Origin: Roseburia sp. 1XD42-34
Lineage (GTDB): Bacteria > Bacillota > Bacilli > Bacillales > Amphibacillaceae
Reading direction: 5' to 3'
DNA length: 64,000 nt
Assembly (NCBI RefSeq): GCF_009917385.1
Contig: NZ_QWLJ01000002.1
Span: 124,001 to 188,000, forward strand
Shown: positions 1 through 8,943 of the stretch, in pieces
Numbering within the stretch: the stretch's first letter is position 1
Layout: each line of letters begins with the position of its first letter
Position numbers and translations under genes: made by a program
The notes under the pieces: generated by a model
Database searches by the model: none
The model's input: only the letters and a program-made list of their open reading frames with translations
Told to the model about the DNA's origin: nothing

Positions 1-1
1 T

Positions 2-1075
2 ATTGGTCACGCTATTTCCTATTTCCTGAATAAACGTGGTTTATCTGCAATGGTCATCGAAAAGCAGAAGAGTGGCAGAAAAGCAACACGAGCTGCAGCT
101 GGAATGCTCGGAGTACACACAGAAAATAGCACTTCCAATGAATTCTATCATTTTTGTCAAACAAGTAGAAATATGTATAAGGAATTAAGCCAGGAATTAT
201 ATGAGCTTACTGCCATTGATATTCAATTAGCTCCCAAAGGGATGCTGGAAATTGCTTTTAGTGAAAACGAAAAACAAGTACTTGTTGCAAAACAGCAAGC
301 CTTTCCTAATTTAGAGTGGTTGGAACCTCAGACATTAAAAGATAAGCTCCCGATGTTAGGCAAAAAAGCTACTGCGGGTCTGTATATGGAAAAAGATGGA
401 CATGTACAGCCAACCCGAATATGTGAAGCTTTTAAACAAGCTGCTGTAGCAAGTGGAGGGGAGGTTCATGAAGACTGTCATGTATGGACCCTATCTAAAC
501 CAACTGATTCTTTTGCTTTAGCAACAGATCAGGGAAAGATAACGACTGATAGAGTTGTAGTCGCAACAGGTGCTGAAAGTGGACGTTGGTTTACAGAGAT
601 GGGACTATCTAATCCAATTGTTCCTGTTAAGGGGGAATGCTTATCGGTTACATCAAACCATATCCAAATCCATGAAACTCTATTCTGTCAGGATTTTTAT
701 CTTGTACCAAAACAGGATGGTCGCTATATTGTTGGCGCTACTTCTGATCGTTATAATCACTCTTCGCATGTTTCGGCAGGGGGATTAGAAACGTTGCTAA
801 ACCGATTATTTTCAGTTATTCCAACGTTTCGTGAAGCAATGGTGGAATCCTTCTGGTCAGGAGTGCGGCCTGGAACGAAGGACGGGCTTCCCGTTATTGG
901 CGAACACCCTTATCTTTCCGGTCTTTATTACGCTACGGGTCATTATCGAAATGGTATATTGTTAGCCCCTGTTACTGCCCAATTAATCAGCGATCTAATA
1001 ATGAATCAGGAAACAGAATCTGTTATGAAAGCGATGATCTCACCAGAGCGGCTGATAGGGGGAGGAAGTAAATAG
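2..1075 (+). CDS. thiO: glycine oxidase ThiO, 5'-truncated by the window edge
   Basis: FAD-dependent glycine oxidase, which makes the iminoglycine (dehydroglycine) used for the thiazole ring of thiamine. The reading frame is open from base 2, before the first internal ATG at 50, so the N-terminus with the dinucleotide-binding glycine motif lies outside the window. Visible DAO-family features are the segment ending in SAMVIEK, a substrate-side QPTRI stretch, the VVVATGAESG motif and a C-terminal GLYYATGHYRNGILLAP flavin-contact block. It is followed by thiS, thiG and thiF on the same strand, the usual Bacillus order, which supports ThiO over other DAO-family oxidases. Confidence 0.9.
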   Translation: MGHAISYFLNKRGLSAMVIEKQKSGRKATRAAAGMLGVHTENSTSNEFYHFCQTSRNMYKELSQELYELTAIDIQLAPKGMLEIAFSENEKQVLVAKQQAFPNLEWLEPQTLKDKLPMLGKKATAGLYMEKDGHVQPTRICEAFKQAAVASGGEVHEDCHVWTLSKPTDSFALATDQGKITTDRVVVATGAESGRWFTEMGLSNPIVPVKGECLSVTSNHIQIHETLFCQDFYLVPKQDGRYIVGATSDRYNHSSHVSAGGLETLLNRLFSVIPTFREAMVESFWSGVRPGTKDGLPVIGEHPYLSGLYYATGHYRNGILLAPVTAQLISDLIMNQETESVMKAMISPERLIGGGSK

Positions 1076-1256
1076 GGGGAAATTTTACCTTTAAACGTTT
1101 TTAAGAAGCTAAGTGCCTCATTTCAAAGTAGCGTTCGTAGTAGAATTCCATCTGTTAGTGTTACTGGACGATGTCACCGTTTCTTCACGAAATATGGTGT
1201 TTGCAGCGTACTCTGAATTTTGATGTACATCAATGGATAAGAAGGGAGGGTTTTTA
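1076..1256 (+). other. gap inside the thi cluster
   Basis: These 181 bases separate thiO from thiS, whereas the following thi genes are spaced by a few bases or overlap. No credible gene, strong promoter or hairpin terminator is visible. The middle (about 1110-1200) has a faint resemblance to the family A intergenic repeat, too weak to call. Confidence 0.4.
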
Positions 1257-1460
1257 ATGGATATTCAAGTAAATGGAAAAATATTGAAATTTGACAATAA
1301 GGCAATGACAATTGCTGATTTGTTAGATGCCTATGACATACAAGAGAAGATAGCAGCTGTTGAACGGAATAAAGAGATTGTTAAAAAAACAGATTACGAA
1401 CAAACAATATTAGCTGATGGAGACGCTATTGAAATTGTTCATTTTGTAGGGGGAGGTTAA
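1257..1460 (+). CDS. thiS: sulfur carrier protein ThiS
   Basis: Ubiquitin-fold sulfur carrier of 67 residues that is adenylated and thiocarboxylated on its C-terminal glycine and delivers sulfur to ThiG. The protein starts MDIQVNGK and ends VHFVGGG, the required Gly-Gly tail with one additional glycine. An in-frame ATG at 1233 would add eight residues, but the GGGAGG ribosome site at 1244-1249 sits correctly for 1257. The last codons of thiS themselves form the GGGGGAGG ribosome site of thiG, so the two are translationally linked. Confidence 0.95.
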   Translation: MDIQVNGKILKFDNKAMTIADLLDAYDIQEKIAAVERNKEIVKKTDYEQTILADGDAIEIVHFVGGG

Positions 1461-1464
1461 TCCA

Positions 1465-2229
1465 ATGTTACAAATTGGTAAGCAAACATTTCAATCAAGA
1501 TTATTGCTAGGTACAGGAAAGTATCCTAGCTTCCAAGTGCAAAGAGAAGCAGTAAGGGTATCGAAAGCAGAAATTTTAACATTTGCAGTCCGAAGAATGA
1601 ATATTTTTGATGCGAATGAACCTAATTTATTAGAGGAACTCGATTTAAAAAAATATACGTTGCTTCCAAATACAGCGGGGGCTAAAACAGCAGAAGAAGC
1701 TGTTCGAATTGCTCGTTTAGCGAAAGCCTCTGAATTATGTGACATGATCAAGGTAGAGATTATTGGCTGTGATAAAACATTGCTGCCTGATCCATTTGAA
1801 ACGATGAAGGCGTCTGTACAATTGCTTAGGGAAGGATTTACTGTATTAACTTACACATCTGATGATGTCGTGTTGGCTAAACGACTAGAAGAAGCTGGCG
1901 TACATGCGGTGATGCCTGGTGCTTCGCCAATTGGATCAGGGCAAGGAATAGTAAATGGGTTAAATTTACAGTTTATTATTGAGCAATCTAGTGTTCCTGT
2001 CATTGTAGACGCTGGTATTGGCTCACCAGGTGATGCTGCGTACGCTATGGAACTTGGTGCAGACGGAATTTTGTTAAATACTGCTGTATCGGGTGCAGAT
2101 GATCCAGTGAAAATGGCTAAAGCGATGAAGCTAGCTGTTGAAGCCGGTCGATTAGGGTACGATGCGGGAAGGATACCGAAAAAAACATATGCAACAAATA
2201 GCAGTCCAGAAACGGCGATGATAGAATGA
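1465..2229 (+). CDS. thiG: thiazole synthase ThiG
   Basis: Cytoplasmic TIM-barrel enzyme that condenses 1-deoxyxylulose 5-phosphate, dehydroglycine and ThiS-thiocarboxylate sulfur into the thiazole phosphate of thiamine. At 254 residues it is full length. K96 in the MIKVEIIG segment matches the Schiff-base lysine of the family, and the C-terminal phosphate-binding segments ([27 protein letters not shown]) are intact. It starts four bases after thiS and overlaps thiF by four bases (ATGA), so the three genes form one translational unit. Confidence 0.96.
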   Translation: MLQIGKQTFQSRLLLGTGKYPSFQVQREAVRVSKAEILTFAVRRMNIFDANEPNLLEELDLKKYTLLPNTAGAKTAEEAVRIARLAKASELCDMIKVEIIGCDKTLLPDPFETMKASVQLLREGFTVLTYTSDDVVLAKRLEEAGVHAVMPGASPIGSGQGIVNGLNLQFIIEQSSVPVIVDAGIGSPGDAAYAMELGADGILLNTAVSGADDPVKMAKAMKLAVEAGRLGYDAGRIPKKTYATNSSPETAMIE

Positions 2230-3245
2230 TACGTGAGCGTTATTCACGGCAAACGCTGTTTGCACCTATTGGAAAAGACGGTCAGAAAAAATTAGCTGAG
2301 AAGCATGTTGTTATTGTCGGTGCAGGAGCATTAGGTAGTGCAAATAGTGAAATGTTAGCCCGAGCGGGGATTGGGAAAATCACCATTATTGACCGTGATT
2401 ATGTTGAGTGGAGCAATTTAAGTAGGCAACAGCTTTTTACAGAGGAGGATGCTGAGCTTTCTCGAACGAAAGCAAAAGCCGCTGCCGAACGACTTCAAGC
2501 AATTAACTCTGCGATTACAGTTCTTGGAATTGTGGAGGAGTTTGGACCAGAAACTGCAGAACACCTTGTGGAACAGGCTGATTTTGTAGTGGATGGGACG
2601 GATAATTTTAATACACGGTTTATTATCAATGACGCGTGTGCAAAAGCAGGCATTCCTTGGGTATATGGAGGCTGTTTAACAAGTTACGGAATAGTCCTAC
2701 CCATTGTCCCCGGGGAGACGCCTTGTTTACAATGTTTGATTGATCAGCTTCCTCAAGAGGGAAGAACATGTGATACCGTAGGAGTTATTGCGCCGGCAGT
2801 CCAGATAACGGCTGCTTATCAAACAGCAGAGTGCCTAAAGTATTTGACTGGATACGAATTGTCCCAGGAAATGCTCAACTTTGATGTTTGGCAACGAAAT
2901 CATGTTTCTGTCAATATTAGCTCAATGATTGACCCTCATTGTCTATCGTGTTCATCAAAGGCAACTTATCCTTATTTAATGAAGCAACAAGGGATCCAGA
3001 CAGCTGTATTATGTGGAAGAAATACGGTACAAGTCCGACCTGCTCAGACAGGCAATTTGTCCATCGCTTCCTTGGTAAAACAGTTAAAACCGTTCTCGGA
3101 ATCAATGAAAGATAATGGAGAGTTGTTGATTTTTACAATTGAAAATACTCGTTTTGTTGTTTTCAAGGATGGACGCACGCTAATCCATGGCGTAAAAGAT
3201 GTAAAACAAGCGAAGAAATTATACCAGCGTTATATTGGAGCTTAA
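2226..3245 (+). CDS. thiF: ThiS adenylyltransferase ThiF
   Basis: E1-like ATP-dependent adenylyltransferase activating the ThiS C-terminus. The 339-residue protein carries the GAGALGS nucleotide motif (residues 32-38), DGTDNFNTR (124-131), two zinc-type CxxC pairs (167-170 and 239-242) and a TCDTVGV segment with the candidate catalytic Cys182. Length matches Bacillus ThiF, and the position right after thiG favours ThiF over MoeB. The last about 80 residues after the second CxxC form the extra C-terminal region found in bacillar ThiF. The gene ends the operon. Confidence 0.92.
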   Translation: MIRERYSRQTLFAPIGKDGQKKLAEKHVVIVGAGALGSANSEMLARAGIGKITIIDRDYVEWSNLSRQQLFTEEDAELSRTKAKAAAERLQAINSAITVLGIVEEFGPETAEHLVEQADFVVDGTDNFNTRFIINDACAKAGIPWVYGGCLTSYGIVLPIVPGETPCLQCLIDQLPQEGRTCDTVGVIAPAVQITAAYQTAECLKYLTGYELSQEMLNFDVWQRNHVSVNISSMIDPHCLSCSSKATYPYLMKQQGIQTAVLCGRNTVQVRPAQTGNLSIASLVKQLKPFSESMKDNGELLIFTIENTRFVVFKDGRTLIHGVKDVKQAKKLYQRYIGA

Positions 3246-3246
3246 C

Positions 3247-3282
3247 AATAACATCCTGGAGTTTTTATTCCAGGATGTTATT
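3247..3282 (+). terminator. hairpin after the thi operon
   Basis: A perfect 14-bp inverted repeat (AATAACATCCTGGA at 3247-3260 and its complement at 3269-3282) with an 8-base loop lies two bases after thiF. The following bases are only weakly T-rich, so termination efficiency is uncertain, but the placement fits a transcript end. Confidence 0.75.
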
Positions 3283-3324
3283 CTCAGAAAAATGTCTAGT
3301 TGGTATTGGTTAGTTTTTCTAACT

Positions 3325-3505
3325 CTTTATCCCACATATAAGGTGGCGTAAGAATTCCACTTCAAGGGGTTGGATAATCTGTACTGCCACAAGTCTAAGT
3401 GGGAGATAATAGCACGTAAATGCCCGATTTCGTAAGCGTTTTTAGGTCGTATCATTACGGAGCGGGTAAATGTAAATTTCAACTGATGGAAAATTCACTT
3501 TATTT
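3325..3505 (+). repeat. dispersed repeat family A, copy A1
   Basis: About 180 bp sharing ordered blocks with the copies at 22553 and 33520: TATCCCACATATAAGG near the start, CTAAGTGGGAGATAATAGCA, TAAATGCCCG, TTTTTAGGTC and a closing GATGGAAAATTCACTTTAT. It has no coding potential and contains short self-complementary segments. The remainder of this intergenic region up to the ABC ATPase gene shows nothing further that I recognise. Confidence 0.75.
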
Positions 3506-3846
3506 CTCCACTTAAATCATCTATTTGCATCTATTTTCTTCTCTCCAGGTTATCGATTTGCTTCTGTTGTTTAAAAAATGTGCGAAATAGATTAATAATG
3601 AACACAACAGCCAGAACAGTAGATCCTAACAAGAGGAGCTGGAATAATGTATCGCCTAAACGGAATTATCGATAAGTTTCACGTCCTAGTAGAATATACT
3701 AAATGAGAAAAATATGAAAATAATGTAGTATTGTTTAATAATAACAGCATAATAGTCATCAACTTATTTTTATGAAAAGGGAAAATGTGATAATTTTGCA
3801 AACATCAATAATTAGAAAAAGCAGGTTTTTAGTGGAGGGAGTCTGG

Positions 3847-4635
3847 GTGAATATGGTGATTGAGATGAACAATGTGTCATGGAAAAGACAAGGGCAAATC
3901 ATTTTGGAGCAGATTAATTGGCACGTCTCAAAGGGAGAGCATTGGGCAATTTTAGGCTTAAATGGATCTGGTAAGACGACATTACTCCAAATGATCAATG
4001 GCTATATTTGGCCAACAATTGGGGAAATATCGGTTTTAGGACAGACTTTTGGAACGACAGATTTGCGCTTGCTGCGAAAGAACATTGGCTGGGTTAGTTC
4101 AGCATTGCAACAGAAGATAAGGGTAACTGATACAGCCGAAACGATTATTCTTAGTGGGAAACATGCTTCTATTGGTATATATGAAAAAATAGAAGCAAAG
4201 GATATGGATCGAGTATTCGCATTAATGGAGCAATTAGGGATTCGCTATTTACAAGGGAGAGCATATCAAACGTTGTCCCAAGGGGAAAAGCAGAAGCTTC
4301 TGATTGCCCGAGCATTAATGGCTAGACCGCAATTGCTTATTTTAGATGAACCAACCAATGGATTAGACTTTCTTGCTCGTGAGGAGTTATTACTTTTTAT
4401 TCAACAATTAGCAGAACAGAAAGAAGCTCCAACTATTTTGTTCGTTACACACCATATTGAAGAAATATTGCCGATCTTTTCACATACACTACTTCTCCGA
4501 CAAGGCACTGTATTTGTGCGAGGAAAAACAGAGGAAATCATGAGTTCGAAAACATTGTCACAGTTTTACCAGCTCCCAATAGAATGTGAAGTGAAAGATG
4601 GTAGAACGTGGGTAAGAAAAAAGCTAAAAGTCTAA
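3847..4635 (+). CDS. ABC transporter ATP-binding protein, YlmA-like
   Basis: Single-domain ABC ATPase of 263 residues. The Walker A loop (GLNGSGKTT), the signature (LSQGEKQK), Walker B (LLILDEPTNGLD) and the switch histidine (VTHH) are all present. The frame is open from an ATG at 3772, but the GTG at 3847 follows a GGAGGGA ribosome site (3834-3840) and removes a tail unlike the family. The closest family I recognise is B. subtilis YlmA, related to ModF-type ATPases. No permease gene is adjacent, so the partner and substrate are unknown, and a non-transport role is possible. Confidence 0.85.
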   Translation: MNMVIEMNNVSWKRQGQIILEQINWHVSKGEHWAILGLNGSGKTTLLQMINGYIWPTIGEISVLGQTFGTTDLRLLRKNIGWVSSALQQKIRVTDTAETIILSGKHASIGIYEKIEAKDMDRVFALMEQLGIRYLQGRAYQTLSQGEKQKLLIARALMARPQLLILDEPTNGLDFLAREELLLFIQQLAEQKEAPTILFVTHHIEEILPIFSHTLLLRQGTVFVRGKTEEIMSSKTLSQFYQLPIECEVKDGRTWVRKKLKV

Positions 4636-4660
4636 TAATGCCTTGGCAAATGAGGTGCTG

Positions 4661-4967
4661 ACGACGACAGTTACGCAAAAAACGAGGATATAGCCTAAGC
4701 AAAGCAGAACAGAGGAACGGGGGCGCCCGTTTAGCAACGTAGCGAATGGAATGAATCTAAAGGAATCATACCACTAAAACTGGGGTATGCGGATGCCTGA
4801 ACGGCAAGCCCGCTTTTAGTCGACCTTCTTTTTAGCGGCGAACCGATGCTGGTTTATCGTAGGGCGCACTTCTAAAGTCGCATCGTTGCTGGGCTCATAC
4901 GCCAGACGTGGCTATTCGGTTATTTCGTTATCCCCCAAGCACTTCGGTTTATACTTTCTTATCTTAT
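4661..4967 (+). repeat. dispersed repeat family B, long form, copy B1
   Basis: About 300 bp with the family blocks CGCCCGTTTAGCAACGTAGC, CCACTAAAAC, GGCAAGCCCGCTTTTAGTCG, TTTATCGTAGGGCG, TTGCTGGG, AGACGTGGCTATTCGGTTAT and a T-rich ATACTTTCTTATCTTAT end. It lies between the convergent ABC ATPase and feo genes. Four other copies are at 19483, 26273, 35090 and 57669. It is non-coding and rich in complementary segments. Confidence 0.85.
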
Positions 4968-4975
4968 AAATCAAA

Positions 4976-5011
4976 AACTGCCTAAAAAATCGATAGACTT
5001 TCTAGGCAGTT
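4976..5011 (-). terminator. rho-independent terminator of the feo operon
   Basis: AACTGCCTA (4976-4984) pairs with TAGGCAGTT (5003-5011), six bases beyond the feoB-C stop codon. On the minus strand the stem is followed by TTTGATTT, a usable U-rich tail. Confidence 0.8.
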
Positions 5012-5016
5012 CTTGA

Positions 5017-6414
5017 TTAGACCAAGCCAAAGCCTCTTGCTACTTGGGCAATAATAAACGTGACAACAATAGCAATGGTAGTAGGTATAGCAAATGCAGC
5101 AAAGGTCCATTTTGCACTTTTGGTTTCTTTCCAAATGTTTAACATCGTTGTGCCGCATGGATAGTGCAATAAAGAGAACAGCATCATATTAAGTGCTGTT
5201 AACCACGTCCAGCCATGATCAAGGAATATTTGTTTTAAGTCATTTAAGTTATCCACTTCAATCATGGAACCTGTTGCGAGATATCCCATTAAAAGAATCG
5301 GCAGTACGATTTCATTTGCTGGGAAACCTAAAATAAATGCCATTAAAATAAATCCATCTAATCCGATCATCTGCGCAAAAGGATCTAAAAATCCGACAAA
5401 ATGTTGAAGCACACTTTGTTCACCGACAAAAATATTAGCTAAAATCCACGTGATTACGGATGCCGGGGCAGCAATAATGACTGCTCTTTTTAATACAAAC
5501 CACGATTTATCCAAGGTTGCTCTAACTATGGTGTTCCAGATTTTAGGTTTCCGGTACGGAGGGAGCTCTAAAGTGTAATGGGAAGGAACCCCTCGTAATA
5601 AGGTCTTCGACAATGCCCAAGAAACAAAAACGGTCATTATAATACCAAATAACACAATTCCTACAACCACAGATGCTGAAACAAATGTACTCATCCCACC
5701 TGAAAATCCTGCTGCCATAAACAGACCTGCAAGAAGAATTAATAGTGGCCAGCGCCCATTACATGGGACAAAGTTATTCGTTAAAATGGCAATCATACGC
5801 TCACGTGGGGATTCAATAATACGTGATGACATGACCGCCGCCGCATTACAGCCGAACCCCATCGCCATCGTTAAGGATTGCTTTCCATGGGCGCCTGATT
5901 TTTTAAATATGCGATCTAAATTAAACGCAACTCGTGGCAAATAACCAAAATTTTCCAGTAAGGCAAACATTGGAAAGAAAATGGCCATTGGCGGGAGCAT
6001 AACACTGACCACCCAAGAGGTCCCTCGGTAAAATCCTTCTACCAAGATACCATACAACCAATGAGGTGCGTTCGCCCATTGGAAAACAGTCGTAATCCAA
6101 TCCTCCACAATCGCAAATAATTTAGTTATGGCAATGCCTGGATAGTTTGCACCAACGATGGTTAAATAAATAACAACTCCTAATAACATAAGCATAATTG
6201 GAAAACCATAAAGCCGGGATGTCAAAATATTATCCAAATTTTCATCAAGCCAAGTTGTTTTTTTTCCTGAACGATGTACTGAATCCTTCGTAATGCTTTG
6301 CGTAGATTGATAGATGCTCGAAACAATATGATCTCTCAAATCATCTTCTTGAGCACTATATTTTTTAAATAAAGTATCAAGCTGTTGCATATGCTGATTT
6401 GCTTCATGCGCCAT
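5017..6414 (-). CDS. feoB: FeoB membrane (permease) half, separate polypeptide
   Basis: Polytopic inner-membrane part of the FeoB Fe(II) transporter: 465 residues with two nucleoside-recognition Gate segments (for example MAMGFGCNAAAVMSSRII and FPANEIVLPILLMG) and several hydrophobic helices, but no GTPase domain. A conventional FeoB is one chain of roughly 650-750 residues; here the G domain is the preceding gene. The ATG at 6414 lies eight bases after an AAGGAGG ribosome site inside the end of the upstream gene, and the two genes overlap by 11 bases. That argues for genuine split translation rather than a sequencing frameshift. The two products presumably assemble. Confidence 0.9.
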   Translation of the reverse strand: MAHEANQHMQQLDTLFKKYSAQEDDLRDHIVSSIYQSTQSITKDSVHRSGKKTTWLDENLDNILTSRLYGFPIMLMLLGVVIYLTIVGANYPGIAITKLFAIVEDWITTVFQWANAPHWLYGILVEGFYRGTSWVVSVMLPPMAIFFPMFALLENFGYLPRVAFNLDRIFKKSGAHGKQSLTMAMGFGCNAAAVMSSRIIESPRERMIAILTNNFVPCNGRWPLLILLAGLFMAAGFSGGMSTFVSASVVVGIVLFGIIMTVFVSWALSKTLLRGVPSHYTLELPPYRKPKIWNTIVRATLDKSWFVLKRAVIIAAPASVITWILANIFVGEQSVLQHFVGFLDPFAQMIGLDGFILMAFILGFPANEIVLPILLMGYLATGSMIEVDNLNDLKQIFLDHGWTWLTALNMMLFSLLHYPCGTTMLNIWKETKSAKWTFAAFAIPTTIAIVVTFIIAQVARGFGLV

Positions 6415-7135
6415 GGCAGCATCCTCCTTGTGCAGGTTGGTGCTTTTCCGCTACAAAATCAGGATTTTGAAGATATGATTTTAGCGAATCTAGCAATTTT
6501 ATATCTCCGTCTAATATACGTAAAGCTACCCATCTTGCAGGTAAAGCATTACCAATAATTTGCTTGATTTGTGGTTCGAGTTGCTTAATCTTTTTTTCTA
6601 CTGTTTGATTGTATTTTATCTTAAATGGCTGGGTTTCAATTTTACCTTCTGTCATTTGATCGATCGTTTTTAAGAGTTGGATAATTCCTATCTTTTCTCT
6701 TGCCGAAATTAATATAACAGGAATTCCTAACTGTTTTGATAATGGCTCTTTATCAATATGAATCCCTTTTTTTCTAGCCTCATCAATTAAATTAACGCAT
6801 AAAATCGCTCGATCTGTCATTTCTAATACTTGTAAAGCGATATTTAAATTACGCTCAAGAGAAGTTGCATCAACTACAACTAAAGTAATATCAGGCTTTT
6901 CAAAAATAATGTAATCCCTTGCTACTTCTTCATCTGCAGAATTGGAGTAAAGAGAGTACGTACCAGGTAAATCAATGACAGTGTATACATGTTTTTCAGT
7001 TTTTAGTTCTCCTTCAGCACGTAATACCGTTTTTCCTGGCCAATTTCCTGTGTGCTGTTTTAAACCAGTAAGTAAATTAAACAGAGTGCTTTTTCCTGTA
7101 TTTGGATTTCCTGCTAAAGCAATGGTATGTGCCAT
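6404..7135 (-). CDS. feoB: FeoB GTPase half, separate polypeptide
   Basis: Cytoplasmic G protein of 243 residues driving or gating Fe(II) uptake. All G motifs are present: GNPNTGKST near the N-terminus (G1), DLPGTYS (G3), NLID (G4) and SAREK (G5). A helical guanine-dissociation-inhibitor-like region (about residues 165-230) follows, and then a short tail QGGCCHGA. The codons of QGG in that tail double as the ribosome site for the membrane half. The start codon directly abuts the feoA stop, with AGAGGTGG upstream, so translation of feoA, feoB-N and feoB-C should be coupled. Confidence 0.92.
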   Translation of the reverse strand: MAHTIALAGNPNTGKSTLFNLLTGLKQHTGNWPGKTVLRAEGELKTEKHVYTVIDLPGTYSLYSNSADEEVARDYIIFEKPDITLVVVDATSLERNLNIALQVLEMTDRAILCVNLIDEARKKGIHIDKEPLSKQLGIPVILISAREKIGIIQLLKTIDQMTEGKIETQPFKIKYNQTVEKKIKQLEPQIKQIIGNALPARWVALRILDGDIKLLDSLKSYLQNPDFVAEKHQPAQGGCCHGA

Positions 7136-7387
7136 TTATACCACCTCTTTATAAACTTTTTTTCCATAAATCAAGGAGCTTTCTTCTTTTCGCAATGCAA
7201 TTGTTGTATTAAAGACCTTAAAAGCTAGTGGATCCCCTAATGGGCTTTTTTGTACAACTTCAATCACTGTTCCTGGTACAAACCCTAAATCAAGTAATCT
7301 ACGGCGCATTACATCTTGCAGTTCAACAGATGTAATCTCTATTCGATCACCTACTTGAAAGTGGTAAATGGGTTTATTTGCTGTCAT
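7136..7387 (-). CDS. feoA: ferrous iron transport protein FeoA
   Basis: Small SH3-like cytoplasmic protein, 83 residues from the ATG at 7387, needed for FeoB function. It shows the typical LQDVMRRRLLDLGFVPGT core and the VFNTTIALRKEES segment. An ATG three codons upstream at 7396 touches the AAAGGAG ribosome site; the ATG at 7387 has a nine-base spacing and is preferred. First gene of the three-gene feo operon, preceded by a sigma-A-type promoter overlapping a Fur-box-like sequence. Confidence 0.93.
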   Translation of the reverse strand: MTANKPIYHFQVGDRIEITSVELQDVMRRRLLDLGFVPGTVIEVVQKSPLGDPLAFKVFNTTIALRKEESSLIYGKKVYKEVV

Positions 7388-7501
7388 TCTTTGCATCTCC
7401 TTTGGATTAAGCTCAAATAGTTAAAGTTGGGAAACGTTAGAATACTACATATTTAAGTTATGTAAAGTTTGGTTAAATGTTTACTTGTTTCCTTTCTAAA
7501 T

Positions 7502-7539
7502 ATATTATGATTATAACTCAAAAAGTTTCCTTTGTGCAA
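7502..7539 (-). promoter_or_regulatory. feoA promoter with Fur-box-like operator
   Basis: On the minus strand, TTGCAC (7534-7539) and TATAAT (7510-7515) are separated by 18 bases, a good sigma-A promoter about 120 bases before feoA. The 15 bases at 7502-7516 overlap the -10 and match the 7-1-7 Fur consensus (TGATAAT-N-ATTATCA) at about 11 of 14 positions. Iron repression by Fur is the expected control for feo and is inferred from this match. Confidence 0.6.
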
Positions 7540-7607
7540 CTAATAAAAATAAAATATTAATAAAAAGCTGGATGTGTCTGCTTTTAAATTTGTAATTTAC
7601 CAGATGG

Positions 7608-7643
7608 TGGTATAATAAACCTAAATTATCCTTGGAAAGGAGG
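7608..7643 (+). promoter_or_regulatory. extended -10 promoter and ribosome site of the broken protease gene
   Basis: TGGTATAAT (7608-7616) is an extended -10 element. AAAGGAGG (7636-7643) is a strong ribosome site for the ATG at 7653. The start region therefore looks functional although the gene is broken further on. Confidence 0.55.
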
Positions 7644-7652
7644 AAGCAAGTA

Positions 7653-8943
7653 ATGCGTTGTCCTACATGTGGAAGAAAAAAAGAAAAAAGGACGAGTTAT
7701 TGTCTTAATTGCGGCAGGACACTAAAGCGAGGAATTGCTATTAAGTTAGCTGTGATTATTCCATTTCTGGTTGTAGCGATTGGGGGAACTAATTTAATGA
7801 TAGAAAGTAATGTTGCAAACAGCTAAAGCAAGCAAATAAAGGAATCCGCCAATGCTACGGTTCGTTACAAACCGGCGTTAACCAAGAAACAAATTGGATC
7901 AGTAGATAGTGAGAAAACGACCGAAGAAATAATACAAGCTGTTGAAAAAAACATATATGCTGTCTCCGCTTCTACAAAAGAAGGGTTCGCTTTCCTGTAT
8001 GATGCTCGTGGTATATTACTAACTAATGCACATCTGGTAGAAGGGCAATTGGAAGTGCACATTTTAGCAAACGAGAAAGAATTTGCTGGTTCTGTTATTG
8101 GATATTCCAAAAAAGCTAACATAGCTGCAATTCTTGTTCCAGAGCTTGCTGAAAACCCCTCCATCCTATGGAGACGAGCAAATCTTTAGCTAAAGGTGAT
8201 GAGGTGATTGCAATTGGCAGTAAGCAAGTATTAGAAAACGACACGACTAAGGCAACTATTGAGGAGGCTGACTGGCATTTTTTTCTTACGGTAATTATAC
8301 ATATGAACACACATATCAATTGTCAGAGCCATTTTTATTGGAATTTAGCGGAGGACCTTTAATTTCTGCAAAGACGGTAAACATTGTTGCTGTAAACTCC
8401 ATTGCCCATGTGCAGGATATTGCTGTACAATTTAGTATTCCGATAAACAAGATAGCTAATATGGTAAATGATTGGATAGAAAAACCAATGAATGAAGCGG
8501 CTATTACCGCGCAGTTTTATGGACCTAACGGTGATTACTTCTTTGGTGAACTTTGGGGCACAGCAAGTGATGAAGAATCATCAGCGGCAGATACGATAGG
8601 GTCCGATACAGTGGAGTCAGAAAATCTCGCATCTAGCGGGGAGCAACCATGGAATGCACCTATTTATCCGCCGCCAACTAATCAAAATGGCGGAAGCGGT
8701 GGATATAATGGTTCGCAAAATGAGCCAAATTCGAATGATGGATCTGGGAAGGGCGGCGCCTCTAGTTCTGGCGATACCTCAAATAGCGGAGCGGGTAATA
8801 ATTCAGAAGAACAAGGAGATGACGATGATACATCACCTGAACTTCCAACAACTCCCGATCCACCAGATAAGCCAGAGAAACCAAAAGAGGACAAAGAGCC
8901 ACAAGTAGACGAGGAACCAGTAGATAATGATGGATTCAATTAA
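7653..8943 (+). pseudogene. zinc-ribbon, membrane-anchored trypsin-like peptidase, broken by one stop and two frameshifts
   Basis: Conceptually one protein. It begins MRCPTCGRKK...SYCLNCGRTL (a double CxxC zinc ribbon), followed by one hydrophobic helix, a trypsin-like domain keeping NAHLVEG (histidine) and FSGGPLIS (serine), and a long Gly/Asn/Ser then Pro/Glu/Asp-rich tail. An in-frame TAA at 7824-7826 cuts the frame after the helix. The frame then shifts near the C4 run at 8156-8159 and again at the T7 run at 8278-8284; each shift is equivalent to a one-base loss. With three lesions it is best called a pseudogene. Two lie in homopolymers, so sequencing error could account for part of the damage. 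Confidence 0.8.
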
